Notes: generated from the letters alone by a model not told the origin. Positions 26,914-37,865 are shown, counted from the first letter of the stretch. The stretch: DNA of 64,000 nucleotides from Pseudomonas sp. KNUC1026 (GCF_021650705.1 NZ_CP087138.1:1116001-1180000); one strand, 5' to 3'. Translations and numbers: made by a program.

Positions 26914-28951
26914 ATGACCACCGCCTCGTACCCGCACCTGCTCGCCCCGCTGGACCTGGGTTTCGTGACCCTGCCCAACCGCTGCCTGATGGGCTCGATG
27001 CAGCACCGGGCTCGAAGAGCGCCCAGGCGGTTTCGAGCGCATGGCCGCCCTACTTCGCCGAGCGCGCCCGGGGCGGCGTGGGCCTGATGGTCACCGGCGG
27101 CATTGCGCCGAACGAAGAGGGCGGTGTGTACGCAGGTGCCGCCAGGCTCACCACCGAGGCCGAGGCGGCCCAGCACCGTATCGTCACCGAAGCGGTGCAT
27201 GCCGCAGGCGGGCGCATCTGCCTGCAGATTCTGCATGCCGGCCGCTACGCCTACAGCCCCAAGTCGGTGGCGCCCAGCGCCTTGCAGGCGCCGATCAACC
27301 CGTTCAAGCCGCATGAGCTGGACGATGCGGGGTCGAGCAGCAGATCGCCGATTTCGTCCGCTGCGCCACACTTGCCCAAAACGCCGGTTATGACGGCGTC
27401 GAAGGTAATGGGTTCGGAAGGCTACTTCATCAATCAGTTCCTGGCGGCCGCCACCGATCAGCGCACCGACCGCTGGGGCGGCGCATTCGAGCAACGCATG
27501 CGCCTGCCGGTCGAGATCGTGCGGCGCATCCGCGAGGCCGTGGGCGAGCGCTTCATCATCATCTATCGCCTGTCGATGCTCGACCTGGTCGAGGGCGGCA
27601 GCGACTGGCCGGAGATCGTGCAACTGGCCCAGGCTATCGAGCAGGCCGGTGCGAGCCTGATCAACGCCGGCATCGGCTGGCACGAAGCGCGCATCCCCAC
27701 CATCGCCACCAAGGTGCCACGCGCCGCGTTCGCTCAGGTGACGGCAAAACTGCGGGGCGCGGTGAAGCTGCCGCTGATCACCACCAACCGCATCAACACG
27801 CCGGAGGTGGCCGAGCGGGTTCTGGCCGAGGGCTGCGCCGACATGGTGTCGATGGCCCGCCCGCTGCTGGCCGACCCTGCCTTCATCGCCAAGGCCGCTG
27901 CCGGGCGTGCCGATGAGATCAACACCTGCATCGGCTGCAACCAGGCCTGCCTGGATCACACCTTCGCCGGCAAGCTCAGCAGTTGCCTGGTGAACCCGCG
28001 GGCCTGCCACGAAACCGAGCTGGTGTATCACCCGGCAAGCCCGGCGCGGCGCATTGCGGTGGTGGGCGCAGGCCCTGCGGGGCTGGCGGCGGCAACGGTG
28101 GCCGCCGAGCGCGGCCATCAGGTGGTGCTGTTCGACAGCGCCGCCGAGATCGGCGGGCAGTTCAACGTGGCCCGGCGCATTCCCGGCAAGGAAGAGTTCA
28201 ACGAAACGCTGCGCTACTTCGGCCGCAAGCTGGCCACCACCGGAGTGAGCGTCCGGCTCGGCCAGCGAGTGGATGCGCAGCAGTTGCTGGCCGAAGGGTT
28301 CGACGAAGTGCTGCTGGCCACCGGGATCATCCCGCGCACGCCCGAGATCGAAGGCATCGGCCACCCCAGCGTGCTTACCTACCTTGACGTCATCGTCGGC
28401 CAGCGGCCGGTGGGCCAGCGGGTGGCGGTGATCGGCGCCGGCGGCATCGGTTTCGACGTGAGCGAGTTCCTCGTGCAGCAGGGCCCGGCGCCGAGCCTGA
28501 ACGTTGCGTTGTTCTACAAGGAGTGGGGCATCGACCCCACGCTGCAAGCCCGTGGCGGTGTGGCCGGTGTTGCCGCGCACCCGAGGCGCCGGCGCGCGAG
28601 GTGTACCTGCTGCAACGCAAGACGTCCAAGGTCGGCGACGGCCTGGGCAAGACCACCGGCTGGATTCACCGGCTGGGGCTCAAGCACAAACAGGTGCACA
28701 TGCTTAATGGGGTCGAGTACCTGAAGATCGACGACGCCGGCCTGCATATCAGTGTGCAAGGCAGCGCACCGCAAGTGCTGGTGGTGGACAACATCGTCAT
28801 CTGCGCAGGCCAGGAGCCGCGCCGCGAGCTGTACGACGCCTTGAAGGCGGCTGGCCAGGCCGTTCACCTGATCGGCGGTGCGGACGTGGCCGCCGAGCTC
28901 GACGCCAAGCGCGCCATCGACCAGGGCAGCCGGCTGGCGGCGGTGCTCTGA
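26914..28951 (+). CDS. fadH: 2,4-dienoyl-CoA reductase (NADPH), FadH (about four frame breaks)
   Basis: About 679 residues when joined. Starts MTTASYPHLLAPLDLGFVTL with GGAG nearby; breaks near 27004, 27330, 27394 and 28580. The old-yellow-enzyme TIM barrel (GGVGLMVTGGIAPNEEGGVY, ICLQILHAGRYAYSPKSV, FINQFLAAATDQRTDRWGG, VSMARPLLADPAFIAK) is followed by the 4Fe-4S cysteines (INTCIGCNQACLDHTF) and the FAD/NADPH domains (RIAVVGAGPAGLAAA, VAVIGAGGIGFDVSEFL, LQRKTSKVGDGLGKTTGW). It reduces the conjugated double bonds of 2,4-dienoyl-CoA during unsaturated fatty acid beta-oxidation. The long central frame 27394-28570 is clean. Confidence 0.9.
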
Positions 28952-28989
28952 GCGGTCGAACTGCGCGCCTCACACCGTTCGAGCGCGCC

Positions 28990-29850
28990 ATGTTCCATCT
29001 CGCCCCACCGCCCTTGCAGCCCCTTCGCCTGCCGGGGCTAACCGATGCCGCCGTGTTGCGGCTCGACCTGGTCGACCCGCTGATCACCGGCAACAAGGCC
29101 TACAAGCTCGAAGGCTACCTGCAGGGGGCCCGGCAGGCCGGGTGCGCCGGGCTGATCAGCCTGGGCGGTGCCCACTCCAATCACCTGCACGCCCTGGCCG
29201 CCGCCGGCCAGCGGCTGGGCTTTGAAACCGTGGGCCTGTTGCGTGGTGAGCCCGTCGATACACCTACCGTGCGTGACCTCAAGCGCTGGGGCATGCGCCT
29301 GCACTGGCTGGGCTATGGCGGTTACCGGGCGCGCCACCAGCCCGATTTCTGGCAACCCTGGCGCGTACGCTACCCGCAGTTGTACCCGGTGCCGGAGGGG
29401 GGCGCCGGCCCGTTGGGCGAGGCAGGCTGTGCGCGGCTGGTTCAGCAGGCGCTCGCGCAGCTGCCGGCACTGGGTTGGGATGATTTCGACGCCTGGTGGT
29501 TGGCGGCCGGCACCGGCACCACTGCGGCTGGGATCGCGCGGGCCGATACTCGGCCGGTCTACGCGGCCATGGCCGTGCCGGCCGGGCATGGCGTCGAGCA
29601 AGTGGTGCAGGGGCTGCGTGTGACGCTGATCGATGCTGCACGCGCAGGCTTCGGGCGTAGCGATGCAGCGCTGGACGCATTCGTGGCGCAATGCCCGTTG
29701 CCGGTGGAGCCGGTGTACACCGGCAAGGCCCTGATGGCGCTGTTGCAGCATCCACTGGCCCGGCAGCGAGTGCTGGTCATTCACACCGGAGGGATTCGAG
29801 CGGAGCCATCGGGCACCTGCGAGGGTCTTCTGGCTACTGCCCCTGCTTGA
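28990..29850 (+). CDS. PLP-dependent ACC deaminase/D-cysteine desulfhydrase family protein
   Basis: 286 residues. ITGNKAYKLEG carries the PLP lysine, followed by LISLGGAHSNHLHALAAA, where the serine/asparagine bind the substrate carboxylate, and by WWLAAGTGTTAAGI and HTGGI, the phosphate-binding loops of fold-type II enzymes. Family members open the ring of 1-aminocyclopropane-1-carboxylate or remove sulfide from D-cysteine; this one cannot be assigned. It begins 39 bases after fadH. The C-terminus after HTGGI is not family-like, possibly another small indel. Confidence 0.82.
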   Translation: MFHLAPPPLQPLRLPGLTDAAVLRLDLVDPLITGNKAYKLEGYLQGARQAGCAGLISLGGAHSNHLHALAAAGQRLGFETVGLLRGEPVDTPTVRDLKRWGMRLHWLGYGGYRARHQPDFWQPWRVRYPQLYPVPEGGAGPLGEAGCARLVQQALAQLPALGWDDFDAWWLAAGTGTTAAGIARADTRPVYAAMAVPAGHGVEQVVQGLRVTLIDAARAGFGRSDAALDAFVAQCPLPVEPVYTGKALMALLQHPLARQRVLVIHTGGIRAEPSGTCEGLLATAPA

Positions 29851-29863
29851 GGTTGCCTGCCAC

Positions 29864-30396
29864 ATGCTCCCGAACTGCTCACCAGCCGCCGCCTGTTCTT
29901 TGCCCTTGGCGTGCCTGCCCCACAACGCAAGGCCATTGCCCGCTGGCGCGCCGAGCTGCACCTGCGCGCCGGCAAGCCGGTGCCCTCGGAAAACTTCCAC
30001 GTGACCTTGATGTTCCTCGGCGCGGTGCCGCTGGCCCAGCTCGACGCGATCTGCGACGCCGTCGAGGCGATGGGCAAGCCCGAAGGGCGGGTGACGCTCA
30101 TGCTCGATCACCTGGACCACTGGCGCGCTGCCGAAGCGCTGGTGCTCGCCTCGCGGCAGCCGCCCAAGGCGTTGTTGCGCCTGGTGTACAACCTTGAGCA
30201 GGCATTGCTGCCACTGGGGCTGGGCGACACCCGGCGCGAATACCGCCCGCACCTGACGCTGGCCCGCAAGTACATGGGCCAGGTGCCGGAGGCGGGGGTG
30301 GCGCCTGAGTTCATGCTGCGCGCCGGGAGTTCGGGCTGTATGGAGTCGGTGCGTGGGGAATACCGTTTGCTGCGCAGTTGGGCATTGGCCGGTTAA
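29864..30396 (+). CDS. thpR: RNA 2',3'-cyclic phosphodiesterase (LigT/ThpR; N-terminus frame uncertain)
   Basis: About 177 residues. Both catalytic H-x-T motifs are present: FHVTLMFLG and PHLTLARKY, with the 2H-phosphoesterase spacing. The body is open from SRRLFFALGVPAPQRKAIAR to ESVRGEYRLLRSWALAG. No start codon in that frame precedes the conserved RLFFALG; the ATG at 29864 would fit if one base were missing before 29882, giving MLPNCSTSRRLFFALG. The enzyme hydrolyses 2',3'-cyclic phosphate RNA ends and ligates tRNA halves in vitro. It overlaps the convergent GST gene by four bases. Confidence 0.8.
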
Positions 30397-30980
30397 GCCG
30401 TTTGCGCCGCCAGTGCCCGCTCCACCGCCGGCCGCTGCGCCGTGGCCTGATGCCAGGCATGCAACCTGGGCCACTGGCTCAACTCCAGCCCCACCAGCTT
30501 GAACCACCCCAGCACGGCGAACAGGTAAGCGCCGCTCAGGTCGAACGGCTGCTGCGAGTCCAGGGTGTTCTCCAGATAGTCCACGCGCTTGAACAGTTTC
30601 TCGCGCGCTCCTTGCAGCACGGCCTCCGGCCAGTCGCGGTTGAACAGCAGCGCCACCTTGGGGTGCAATTCGCTGCCGATGAAGTTCAGCCGTTCCAGCA
30701 GCCGCCAGCGCTCCAGGCTGCCGGCCGGCGGGGCCAGGCCGGCGCCTGGTTTCAGGCTTTCCAGGTACTGCAGGATCACCGGTGCTTCGGTAATCACCTC
30801 ACCGTCGTCGCGCACCAGCGCCGCTACATGACCTTTGGGGTTGATGGTGAGGTGATCCTCACCGTCGGCGGTGCGCTTGGTCTGGTTGTTCACCTTCACC
30901 GCCTGGTGAGGCAGGCCGAGCTCCTCCAGCACGATGTGGCTCGCCAGCGAGCAGGTGTTGGGTGCGAAGTAGAGTTTCAT
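30393..30980 (-). CDS. Glutathione S-transferase
   Basis: 195 residues. N-terminal thioredoxin-like domain with MKLYFAPNTCSLASHIVLEE (catalytic Cys/Ser region at residue 10-12 as in beta-class enzymes), NPKGHVAALVRDDGEVITEA (cis-Pro and the E/S glutathione-binding motif) and an all-helical C-terminal domain (LNFIGSELHPKVALLF, YLFAVLGWFKLVGLELSQWP). Cytosolic dimer conjugating glutathione to electrophiles. Its start overlaps the stop of the isochorismatase-like gene (ATGA). Confidence 0.9.
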   Translation of the reverse strand: MKLYFAPNTCSLASHIVLEELGLPHQAVKVNNQTKRTADGEDHLTINPKGHVAALVRDDGEVITEAPVILQYLESLKPGAGLAPPAGSLERWRLLERLNFIGSELHPKVALLFNRDWPEAVLQGAREKLFKRVDYLENTLDSQQPFDLSGAYLFAVLGWFKLVGLELSQWPRLHAWHQATAQRPAVERALAAQTA

Positions 30981-31570
30981 GGCAGTTGGCTCTCATCGAG
31001 GATGACGGTTGCGAAACGGTCGTGCAGCGCCGCCAGGGCCGCGCGGTGCACGTCGGTGGCGGCGAGCGCCGGGCCGCCGGTCAGGTCGGGCAGGTCGCGG
31101 GTCGCGCAGGCGCTGGCCACCAGGGTTACACGATAGCGCGTGATCCAGCGCCGCGCGCACCGTGGCGCTGCGCGCACCATGTGAGTCTGGAAGCCCGCCA
31201 CGATCAGCTCCGGCCGGCGCAGAGCCACCAGGCGCCGGGCCAGGTCAGTGCCGGCGAAGCTGTTGGGCAGGGTTTTCTCGACCTGTGCCTCGCCCTCCAC
31301 TGGTGCCAGGGCTTCGATGAAGCGCCCGCCGCTGGCCGGGTCGAATAGCCCACCGGCAGCGCCTCGGTGGGCCACATGCAGCACCGGCGCGCCGTGCGCT
31401 CGGGCCGGCGGCGAGCAGGCGCTGGGCGCTGGCGACGGCGGCGTCCATGCCGCTGAGGGCCAGCGGGCCGCGCAGGTATTCGTCCTGGTGGTCGATCAGC
31501 AGCAGCGCAGCGTCTTGCCAGCGGGCGGGGCGCGGCTGGCGCCGGCAAGGTCGAGCAGGGTGGTGGCCAT
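30977..31570 (-). CDS. Isochorismatase-like cysteine hydrolase (several frame breaks)
   Basis: About 197 residues after joining. The start MATTLLDLAGASRAP is followed in other frames by LLLIDHQDEYLRGPLALSGM, VLHVAHRGAAGGLFDPAS and VEKTLPNSFAGTDL, then IVAGFQTHM and RYRVTLVASACATRDLPDL. These are the catalytic Asp, the Lys before TLPNSF and the region of the nucleophile of isochorismatase-fold hydrolases. Breaks near 31535, 31400, 31165 and 31135 disturb the frame, the last two around the expected catalytic Cys after QTHM. Probable amide or ester hydrolase; substrate unknown. Confidence 0.7.
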
Positions 31571-31622
31571 GGGCATCTCCAATGCAGTTGTGCGCTTACG
31601 GTAAGCCAGCCTGAACCTGTGC

Positions 31623-32502
31623 GTGAATTCACTGAACGGAGCACAGCGCCTGTGCAAAAGCGCACTCTCCTGGGACGACCTGCTGACCCTCGCCACGTTG
31701 GAGCGCAGCGGCAGCTACACTCAGGCCGCCCGGGAGCTGGGCCTGACGCACGCCACGGTGATCCGCCGCTTGCGCAAGCTCGAAGCCGCCCTCGGCCAGC
31801 CCTTGCTCGCACGTGCAGAGGGCGCCTTCGTGCTCACGCCGGCCGGCCACAGCGCGCTGGCGGCGGCCCGGCAGATGGAGCAAGCCGCACGCCAGTTGCA
31901 ACACCAGTTGGAGAGCGCAGGTGCCGGTGTGGCCGGGCAAATGAGGATTGCGGTGACCGGTGCCCTGGGGGTTGAGGTGTTGGCGCCTGCCTTGCCGGCG
32001 TTGTTGGCGCAGCACCCGCAGCTGGAAGTGCGCCTGGAGCTGGACGACCGCATCGCCAGCCTGGCACGCCGTCGCGCGCACATCGGCGTGCGCCTGACGC
32101 AGCCTGAAGAACCTGGTGTGGTGGCACGAAGAGTTGGGCAGCTGGGATTCGGCCTGTATCGGGCGCACGCCACCGTTGTGGCGCCGAGCACGCCCTTGTG
32201 CGGCCTGATCGACGCGCACCTGCCGCTGCCTGAAGTGGACTGGGCGAAAACCGCACCCCGGCGCCTGGCGTTCCAGGCCAACAGCCTGCTGGCCGTGCGC
32301 GAAGCGGTGGCGGCGGGAGCCGGGCTGGCGCTGTTGCCGCATTACCTGGCGGCCGCTGACAGCCGCCTGGCACTGGAGCAGGCGGTGCCGGAGGTGAAAC
32401 GCGAGCTGTCGGCTGGCCTATCCGCCAGAGTTTCGCGACACCCCGCGCTTCGCGCCGGTGCTGGAGTGGCTGCGCGCCACCTTGGCGCGCATCGTCAGCT
32501 GA
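31623..32502 (+). CDS. LysR-family regulator (frame broken near 32415)
   Basis: About 293 residues. HTH region SWDDLLTLATLERSGSYTQA, LGLTHATVIRRLRKLEAALG; the wing LLARAEGAFVLTPAGHSALA; effector domain GQMRIAVTGALGVEVLAPAL. One extra base near 32415 shifts the end; in the other frame it closes as LAYPPEFRDTPRFAPVLEWL and RATLARIVS at 32502. The start codon shown is GTG at 31623 and is uncertain. It is divergent from the isochorismatase-like/GST pair, its likely target, and converges with the channel gene, overlapping it by eight bases. Confidence 0.82.
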
Positions 32503-34636
32503 GCGGCGCGGGCTTGCCGCCGATGCCGGTGCTCACCTGCACATTCAGGCGCGGCGTGGCCAGCTCCATGCCCGCTTCATCCAGCGTGCGCTTGAGCAGC
32601 AGGTTGAAGGCACGGGACACTTCGAACTGCTTGAGCGGCGCGGTCTTGAAGCGGGCGCGCAGCATCGCGTTGCCGGCCTCGAAACTCTCCACCCCCTGAA
32701 ACTCCAGCGGCGACCAGATTTCCCGGCGCAGCAGCGGGTCCTGGCGGATCTTCTGGCTGGCGTCGCGGATCAGCTTCATGGCTGCATCGATGCTCAGGTT
32801 GTAGGGGATGGCGATGCGAAAGATCGCGTAGCCGAATTCCCGCGAGTAGTTCTTGATGCTCTTGATTTCGCTGAACGGGATGGTGTGCACGATGCCGTCG
32901 ATGTCGCGCAGGCGCACGGTACGGATGGTCAGCCCCTCCACGGTGCCCATGTGCCCGCCGACGTCGACGTAATCGTCGATGGCCAGCGAATCCTCGACGA
33001 TGATGAACAGGCCCGTGATCAGGTCGGCCACCAGCGATTGCGCCCCGAAGCCGATCGCCAGGCCCACCACGCCGAAACCGGCCAGCAGCGGCGTGACGTT
33101 CACGCCCATGTTGGCCAGCGCCACGATCGCGGCGATCACGAAGATGGTCACGAACAGCACGTTGCGGATCAGCGGCATCATCGTTTGCGCACGGGCGTTG
33201 GCCACGCCCTTGCGCGAGCGGCTCAGCGCATGGTGGATGCCGGTGTCGGCCAGGATCCACACCAGCCAGGCGAACAGCAGCGTGCCGCCCAGGCTCAGCA
33301 CGCGCAGGCTGATGTCGCGCCCTTCGCCTTCTGCCAGGTGAAAGAACGACAACCCCAGGCGCGCAGGCCCAGCTCGATGAACACGGCCCACACCAGCAGG
33401 TGCGCCAGGGTGTAGGTGAAATGCTTGAGCCGCTCGGGGTACAGCGTGTGCCGGCGCGGGCCTTTGGCCGGGCGGCTGGCGTGGCGGCTGACCAGCCCGT
33501 TGATGACCATGCACAGCACCAGCAGCACCGTGCAGATCAGCGCCTGGCGCAGCGCCGTGCTGGTGTCGCCCGCCGACACGAAGGTCGACAGCAGCGACAC
33601 CGCCACCAGCAACAGTGCCGGCACGTACCAGTACAGTGCCCATCACTTCCAGGGTGTCGGTGAACGCGCGCCGTTGCAGGCGCCGCTGCAACGGCTGGTT
33701 GCAGATCAGGTGCGCCACCGGCCGGCGGAAGCGCAGGATGAACCAGCCACTGGCCAGCGCCGCCAGCACATTGGCCAGGGTGCCGGCGCTTTGCGCCAGG
33801 TGTGGGCCGAGCGCCGAGACCAGCCCGGGGTCGCTCAGCGCCTCGCCGAATGCGGCAAAGCTGCCCACCAGCCACAGCAGCCGGAAGGCCCGGCGCCGCA
33901 GGATGTACAGCGCGCGGTGGCGATGCGGGCCATCGAGCAGCGAGAATGCGATCACGCAGATCGCCGAGAAACAGGTGCCCACCACCAGTGCAGTAGGCCA
34001 GCGCCACCGCCAGGTCCTTGCCCAGCGAAGAGGGTGCCCAGTAGCCGGCGAACAGCGTGATGACCAACGCCACCAGCCAGGGCCCGAGCTTGCGCAAGGC
34101 AAAGCGCAGCAGGTCGAGGGTGCGTGGGTGCTGCGGCAGTTCCTCGGGCAGGCCGAAGCGTTCGCGCAGGCGTTGGCCCAGCCAGATCAGCCCGTAGGCC
34201 AGCAGGCTCCAGGCCAGCAGCACCATGGCGAAGATCGCCAGCACCGGCGCCCACTCGCTCACGCTCAGCGAACGCTCCTTGAGCTCGTCACGGGCCAGTG
34301 CCAGCTCATCGCTCCAGCGCTTGAACGGGCTGGCCTGGCCGCTGAACTGCTGCTCAAGGCCCTTGATGCCGTTGCCGATCAGGCCCAGCACACCTTGTTC
34401 GGGTGTGGGTTGGGCCTTTTGCGTGGCGTCGCGGAGCTTTTCAGGTCATCGAGCAGCTTGGCCCGTTGCTGGTCGTTCTCGAGGCTCTGGATCACCTGGT
34501 CCAGCGAAGCGCCCAGCGGCTGGGTGGCTTGCGGCTGGGTGTGCTGCGAGCCGCTGAGCAGGCTCGGCAAGCCTGCGGCGCTGGCCGCCGACGGCAACCA
34601 CAACAGCAGGCAGAGGGCGGCGAGCAGGCGGCGCAT
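32495..34636 (-). CDS. Mechanosensitive channel of the MscS/MscM family (about four frame breaks)
   Basis: About 713 residues when joined. Signal peptide MRRLLAALCLLLWLPSAASA, a periplasmic domain with coiled-coil character (LDQVIQSLENDQQRAKLLDD), many membrane helices, then the MscS core: pore helix region LANMGVNVTPLLAGFGVVGL, AIGFGAQSLVADLITGLFII, beta domain VGGHMGTVEGLTIRTVRLRD, SEIKSIKNYSREFG and the C-terminal alpha/beta domain. Breaks near 34437, 33985, 33640 and 33360. It gates under membrane tension to release solutes on hypo-osmotic shock. The start codon directly abuts the aminopeptidase stop. Confidence 0.85.
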
Positions 34637-35926
34637 TCAGGGCAGGCTCACGCTGGCGTCGAAGGCCGAGAGCACCTTGACCAGGTGCGCCAGGTCCTGG
34701 CTGCCGGCAAGCTCGCGGATCGAGTGCATGGCAAAGGTCGGCAAGCCGATGTCGACGGTGCGCACGCCCAGGTGGCTGGCGGTGATCGGGCCGATGGTGG
34801 AGCCGCAGCCCATGTCCGAGCGCACCACGAAGCTCTGCACCGGCACTTCTTCGGCCATGCACAGGTGGCGGAAGAACCCGGCGGTTTCGCTGTTGGTGGC
34901 GTAGCGCTGGTTGCTGTTGACCTTGATCGCTGGCCCGGCATTGAGCTTGGGCCCGTGGTTGCCGTCGTGCTTGTCGGCGTAGTTGGGGTGCACGCCGTGG
35001 GCGTTGTCGGCGCTGACCATCAGCGAGCGCTGAATGGCGCGCACGTAGTCGGCGTGGTCCGGCAGCAGGCGCTGCAGCGTGTGCTCGAGCATCGGGCCAT
35101 CGGCGCCGCAGGCCGAGGCCGAGCCGATCTCTTCGTGGTCGGTGCACACCAGCACGCAGGTTTCCTCGCCGTCGGCGTCGATCAATGCCTGCAGCCCGGC
35201 GTAGCAGGAAAGCAGGTTGTCGAGCCGCGCGCCGGCGATGAAGTCGGCATTGAGGCCCACCACCGCCGCCGGCTGGGTGTCGTAGAAGGCCAGCTCGTAA
35301 TCGAGCACCACATCGGCGCTCACGCCGTGTTCGCGGGCGAGTTGATCGGCCAGCAGGGCGCGGAAGTCGAAACGCTCGGTGCCGGCGACCTGCGCCAGGA
35401 TCGGCGGCAACTCACGCTGGGCATTGATCGCCCAGCCTTCGTTGGCGGTGCGGTTCAGGTGGATGGCGAGGTTCGGGATGATGGCGATGGGCGCCTTGAA
35501 ATCCACCAGCAGGCTCTCGACCTTGCCGCCTTCGCGGAAGGTGACCCGGCCGGCCAGCGACAGGTCGCGGTCGAACCAGGGCGCCAGCAGGGCGCCGCCA
35601 TACACTTCAACGCCCAGTTGCAAGAAGCCCTGGGTCTGCAGCTCGGGCTGCGGCTTGACCTTCAGGCACGGGCTGTCGGTGTGCGCGCCGACCAGGCGCA
35701 GGCCGGTGCTCACCAGCGGCTGGCGGCCCATGCGCAACGCAATGATCGAGGAGCCGTTGCGGGTCAGGTGATAGCGCCCGCCGGGCTGTACATCCCACGG
35801 GTCGCGCTCGTTCAGGCGCTGGTAGCCCGCGGCTTCAAGGCGCTTGGCCAGGCTCGCGGCGGCGTGGAAGGGGGTAGGGGAGGCCTTGAGGAAGTCGATC
35901 AGGCCCTGGTTGAGGGTGTCACTCAT
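34637..35926 (-). CDS. apeB: M18-family aminopeptidase
   Basis: 429 residues, uninterrupted. Metal and catalytic motifs of M18 peptidases are complete: [13 protein letters not shown] (zinc-binding His/Asp), [20 protein letters not shown] (catalytic Glu and metal ligands), [12 protein letters not shown] and [12 protein letters not shown]. Forms a large cytosolic dodecamer in homologues and removes N-terminal, preferentially acidic, residues from peptides. It is upstream of and contiguous with the MscS-family gene, and its place next to rluA-minEDC matches the P. aeruginosa PA3247-PA3242 order. Confidence 0.93.
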   Translation of the reverse strand: MSDTLNQGLIDFLKASPTPFHAAASLAKRLEAAGYQRLNERDPWDVQPGGRYHLTRNGSSIIALRMGRQPLVSTGLRLVGAHTDSPCLKVKPQPELQTQGFLQLGVEVYGGALLAPWFDRDLSLAGRVTFREGGKVESLLVDFKAPIAIIPNLAIHLNRTANEGWAINAQRELPPILAQVAGTERFDFRALLADQLAREHGVSADVVLDYELAFYDTQPAAVVGLNADFIAGARLDNLLSCYAGLQALIDADGEETCVLVCTDHEEIGSASACGADGPMLEHTLQRLLPDHADYVRAIQRSLMVSADNAHGVHPNYADKHDGNHGPKLNAGPAIKVNSNQRYATNSETAGFFRHLCMAEEVPVQSFVVRSDMGCGSTIGPITASHLGVRTVDIGLPTFAMHSIRELAGSQDLAHLVKVLSAFDASVSLP

Positions 35927-35982
35927 TGAAGTACTCCAGGCGGCGATTGGGCCGATTTCAGCCCATCGCCAGGGTCAAGGGC

Positions 35983-36617
35983 TCAGAACGGGGCGGGGCA
36001 CTCGACGCGCACGCGCGCGCCGGTCACCGGGTGGCCGAAGGCGAGCATGCTGGCGTGCAGGCACAGACGTTCGTGGCGGCCAGCGCCTGTTCGTGGGCAT
36101 AAAGCCGGTCGCCCAGCAGCGGGTGGCCGATCGAGAGCATGTGCACGCGCAACTGGTGCGAGCGGCCGGTGATGGGCGTGAGCTCGACACGGCAGCCGTA
36201 TTCGAAACGCTCCAGCACGCGCCAGTAGGTCAGCGCGTGGCGGCCGTGCTCGTGGCACACCACATGGCGTGGCTTGGTCGGCGGGTCGTAGCGCAGTGGC
36301 AGGTCGATGCTGCCGCTCTCTTGCTCGGGCTGGCCCCAGCACAGAGCGGTGTAGGCCTTTTCGGTTTCGCGGTCATGGAACTGGCGCGACAGCTCGCGGT
36401 GCGCATCGGGGTTGCGCGCCAGCAGGATGATCCCGCTGGTTTCCCAGTCCAGGCGATGAACGATCAGCGCTTCGGGGTAGCCGTTTTGCTGCAGGCGGGT
36501 GATCAGGCAGTCTTCGTCGTCGTCGGCCCGGCCGGGCACCGACAGCAGCAAGGTGGGCTTGTCGACCACCAGAAAGGCGGCATCCTCATGCAGGATGCGG
36601 ATGTTGGACAGCGGCAT
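35983..36617 (-). CDS. rluA: RluA-family pseudouridine synthase (frame broken near 36070)
   Basis: About 211 residues. MPLSNIRILHEDAAFLVVDK, then the catalytic motif HRLDWETSGIILLARN with the active-site Asp, TEKAYTALCWG and PITGRSHQLRVHMLSIGHPL. Near 36070 the frame is lost in TNVCACTPACS; the neighbouring frame ends the protein as HERLCLHASMLAFGHPVTGA and RVRVECPAPF, the normal RluA ending. The family member modifies U746 of 23S rRNA and U32 of some tRNAs. It is the next gene after minE on the same strand. Confidence 0.87.
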
Positions 36618-36682
36618 TGCCAGCCTCTACAAACACGCGCGCCGCGCGCGGGAGGCCCGGGCGCGGCGTGCGATGGGCCGGA

Positions 36683-36937
36683 TCAACGATCCGGCAGGGT
36701 GATGTTCAGTTCCAGGATCGAGCAGCTGCCCTGGCTTTCGAGCGCCACATGCACATCGTCGTTGTCGATCGAAACGTACTTGCGGATCACTTCTACCAAC
36801 TCCTTTTGCAGGGCTGGCAGGTAGTCCGGCGTCGTGCGCTGGCCGCGTTCGTGAGCAACGATGATCTGCAGACGCTCTTTCGCGACCGAGGCCGTGCTGG
36901 CCTTCTTGCGGTCCCGAAAGAAGTCGAAAATATTCAT
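36683..36937 (-). CDS. minE: Cell division topological specificity factor MinE
   Basis: 84 residues, complete: [20 protein letters not shown] (membrane-targeting/MinD-binding N-terminus), [20 protein letters not shown] and the beta-rich dimerisation half [20 protein letters not shown] segment ending [11 protein letters not shown]. MinE stimulates the MinD ATPase and drives pole-to-pole oscillation that confines MinC to the poles. The ATG overlaps the minD stop (ATGA). Confidence 0.96.
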   Translation of the reverse strand: MNIFDFFRDRKKASTASVAKERLQIIVAHERGQRTTPDYLPALQKELVEVIRKYVSIDNDDVHVALESQGSCSILELNITLPDR

Positions 36938-37748
36938 TCACGGCCTCCAAACAAACGGGCGATCCAGCCTTTCTTCTGTACATCCAGGAAGCGGTGCGGC
37001 AGCTCTTTGCCCAGCAGGCGGTCGACTGCGTCGCTGTACGCCTGGCCGGCATCGCTCTGGTCATCGAGAATCACCGGCACACCGGCGTTGGAGGCCTTGA
37101 GCACGGCGGTGGATTCGGGGATCACACCCAGCAGGCGGATCGCCAGGATTTCCTCGACGTCTTCCACGCCCAGCATCTCGCCCTTGCTCACGCGCTCAGG
37201 GTGATAGCGGGTCAGCAGCAGATGTTCCTTGATCGGGTCTTCGCCGTTGGCGGCGCGGCGCGACTTGCTGGCCAAAAGGCCGAGCATGCGATCGGAGTCA
37301 CGCACCGAGGACACTTCAGGGTTGGTGACCACGATAGCTTCGTCGGCGAAGTACATCGCAAGGCTTGCACCTTCTCGATGCCGGCCGGGGAGTCGCAGAG
37401 CACGAAGTCGAAATCCTTGGCCAGGTCGTTGATGACCTTTTCCACGCCTTCCTGGGTCAGCGCGTCTTTGTCGCGGGTCTGGCTGGCGGCGAGCACGTAG
37501 AGGTTCTCAAGGCGCTTGTCCTTGATCAGTGCCTGTTGCAGGTTCGCTTCCCCGTTGACGACGTTGACGAAGTCATAGACCACACGGCGTTCGCAGCCCA
37601 TGATCAGGTCGAGGTTACGCAGGCCTACGTCGAAGTCGACGATGACGGTCTTGTGCCCGCGAAGGGCCAGGCCGGTGCCGATGGCGGCGCTGGTGGTGGT
37701 TTTGCCCACACCGCCTTTGCCGGAAGTAACCACGATAATCTTGGCCAA
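36934..37748 (-). CDS. minD: Septum-site determining ATPase MinD (frame broken near 37365)
   Basis: 271 residues once a missing G is restored. It starts at TTG (37748) after AGGGTGA. Deviant Walker [10 protein letters not shown] at the N-terminus, [17 protein letters not shown], then [12 protein letters not shown]; there the frame ends, and it resumes as [20 protein letters not shown]. Restoring one G (GAG AAG GGT GCA) gives [15 protein letters not shown], the canonical junction. The C-terminal amphipathic helix ([13 protein letters not shown]) binds membrane. MinD is needed for correct division-site placement and is rarely lost, which argues that the indel is an artefact. Confidence 0.93.
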
Positions 37749-37770
37749 GGTGTTTCACCCTAAAAGGACA

Positions 37771-37790
37771 TCAGGGGCATTGGCCCCTGA
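37771..37790 (-). terminator. Hairpin between minC and minD
   Basis: TCAGGGGC and GCCCCTGA form a perfect 8-bp stem with a 4-base loop, followed on the minus strand by TGTCCTTTTAGG. It lies just ahead of the minD ribosome-binding site and may attenuate transcription or stabilise mRNA ends; a full terminator would uncouple minC from minD. Confidence 0.4.
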
Positions 37791-37865
37791 AACATGACAG
37801 TTGAAACTTCTGGCGGCACGTTCTGCCGCTCTTGGAAGTTGCACGTAAAATGGCGGCAGTATCCG

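Noticed and set aside
26889..28580. 563-codon minus-strand frame opposite fadH
   Set aside because: It mirrors fadH, which has complete cofactor motifs; the antisense product is histidine/arginine-rich nonsense.
34403..35929. 508-codon plus-strand frame opposite the M18 aminopeptidase
   Set aside because: Antisense of a fully conserved enzyme, with Gly/Val/Gln-rich composition typical of such shadows.
36677..36695. GCCGGATC...GATCCGGC hairpin at the end of minE
   Set aside because: Part of the MinE coding end (LPDR and stop), with no T tail, so not called a terminator.
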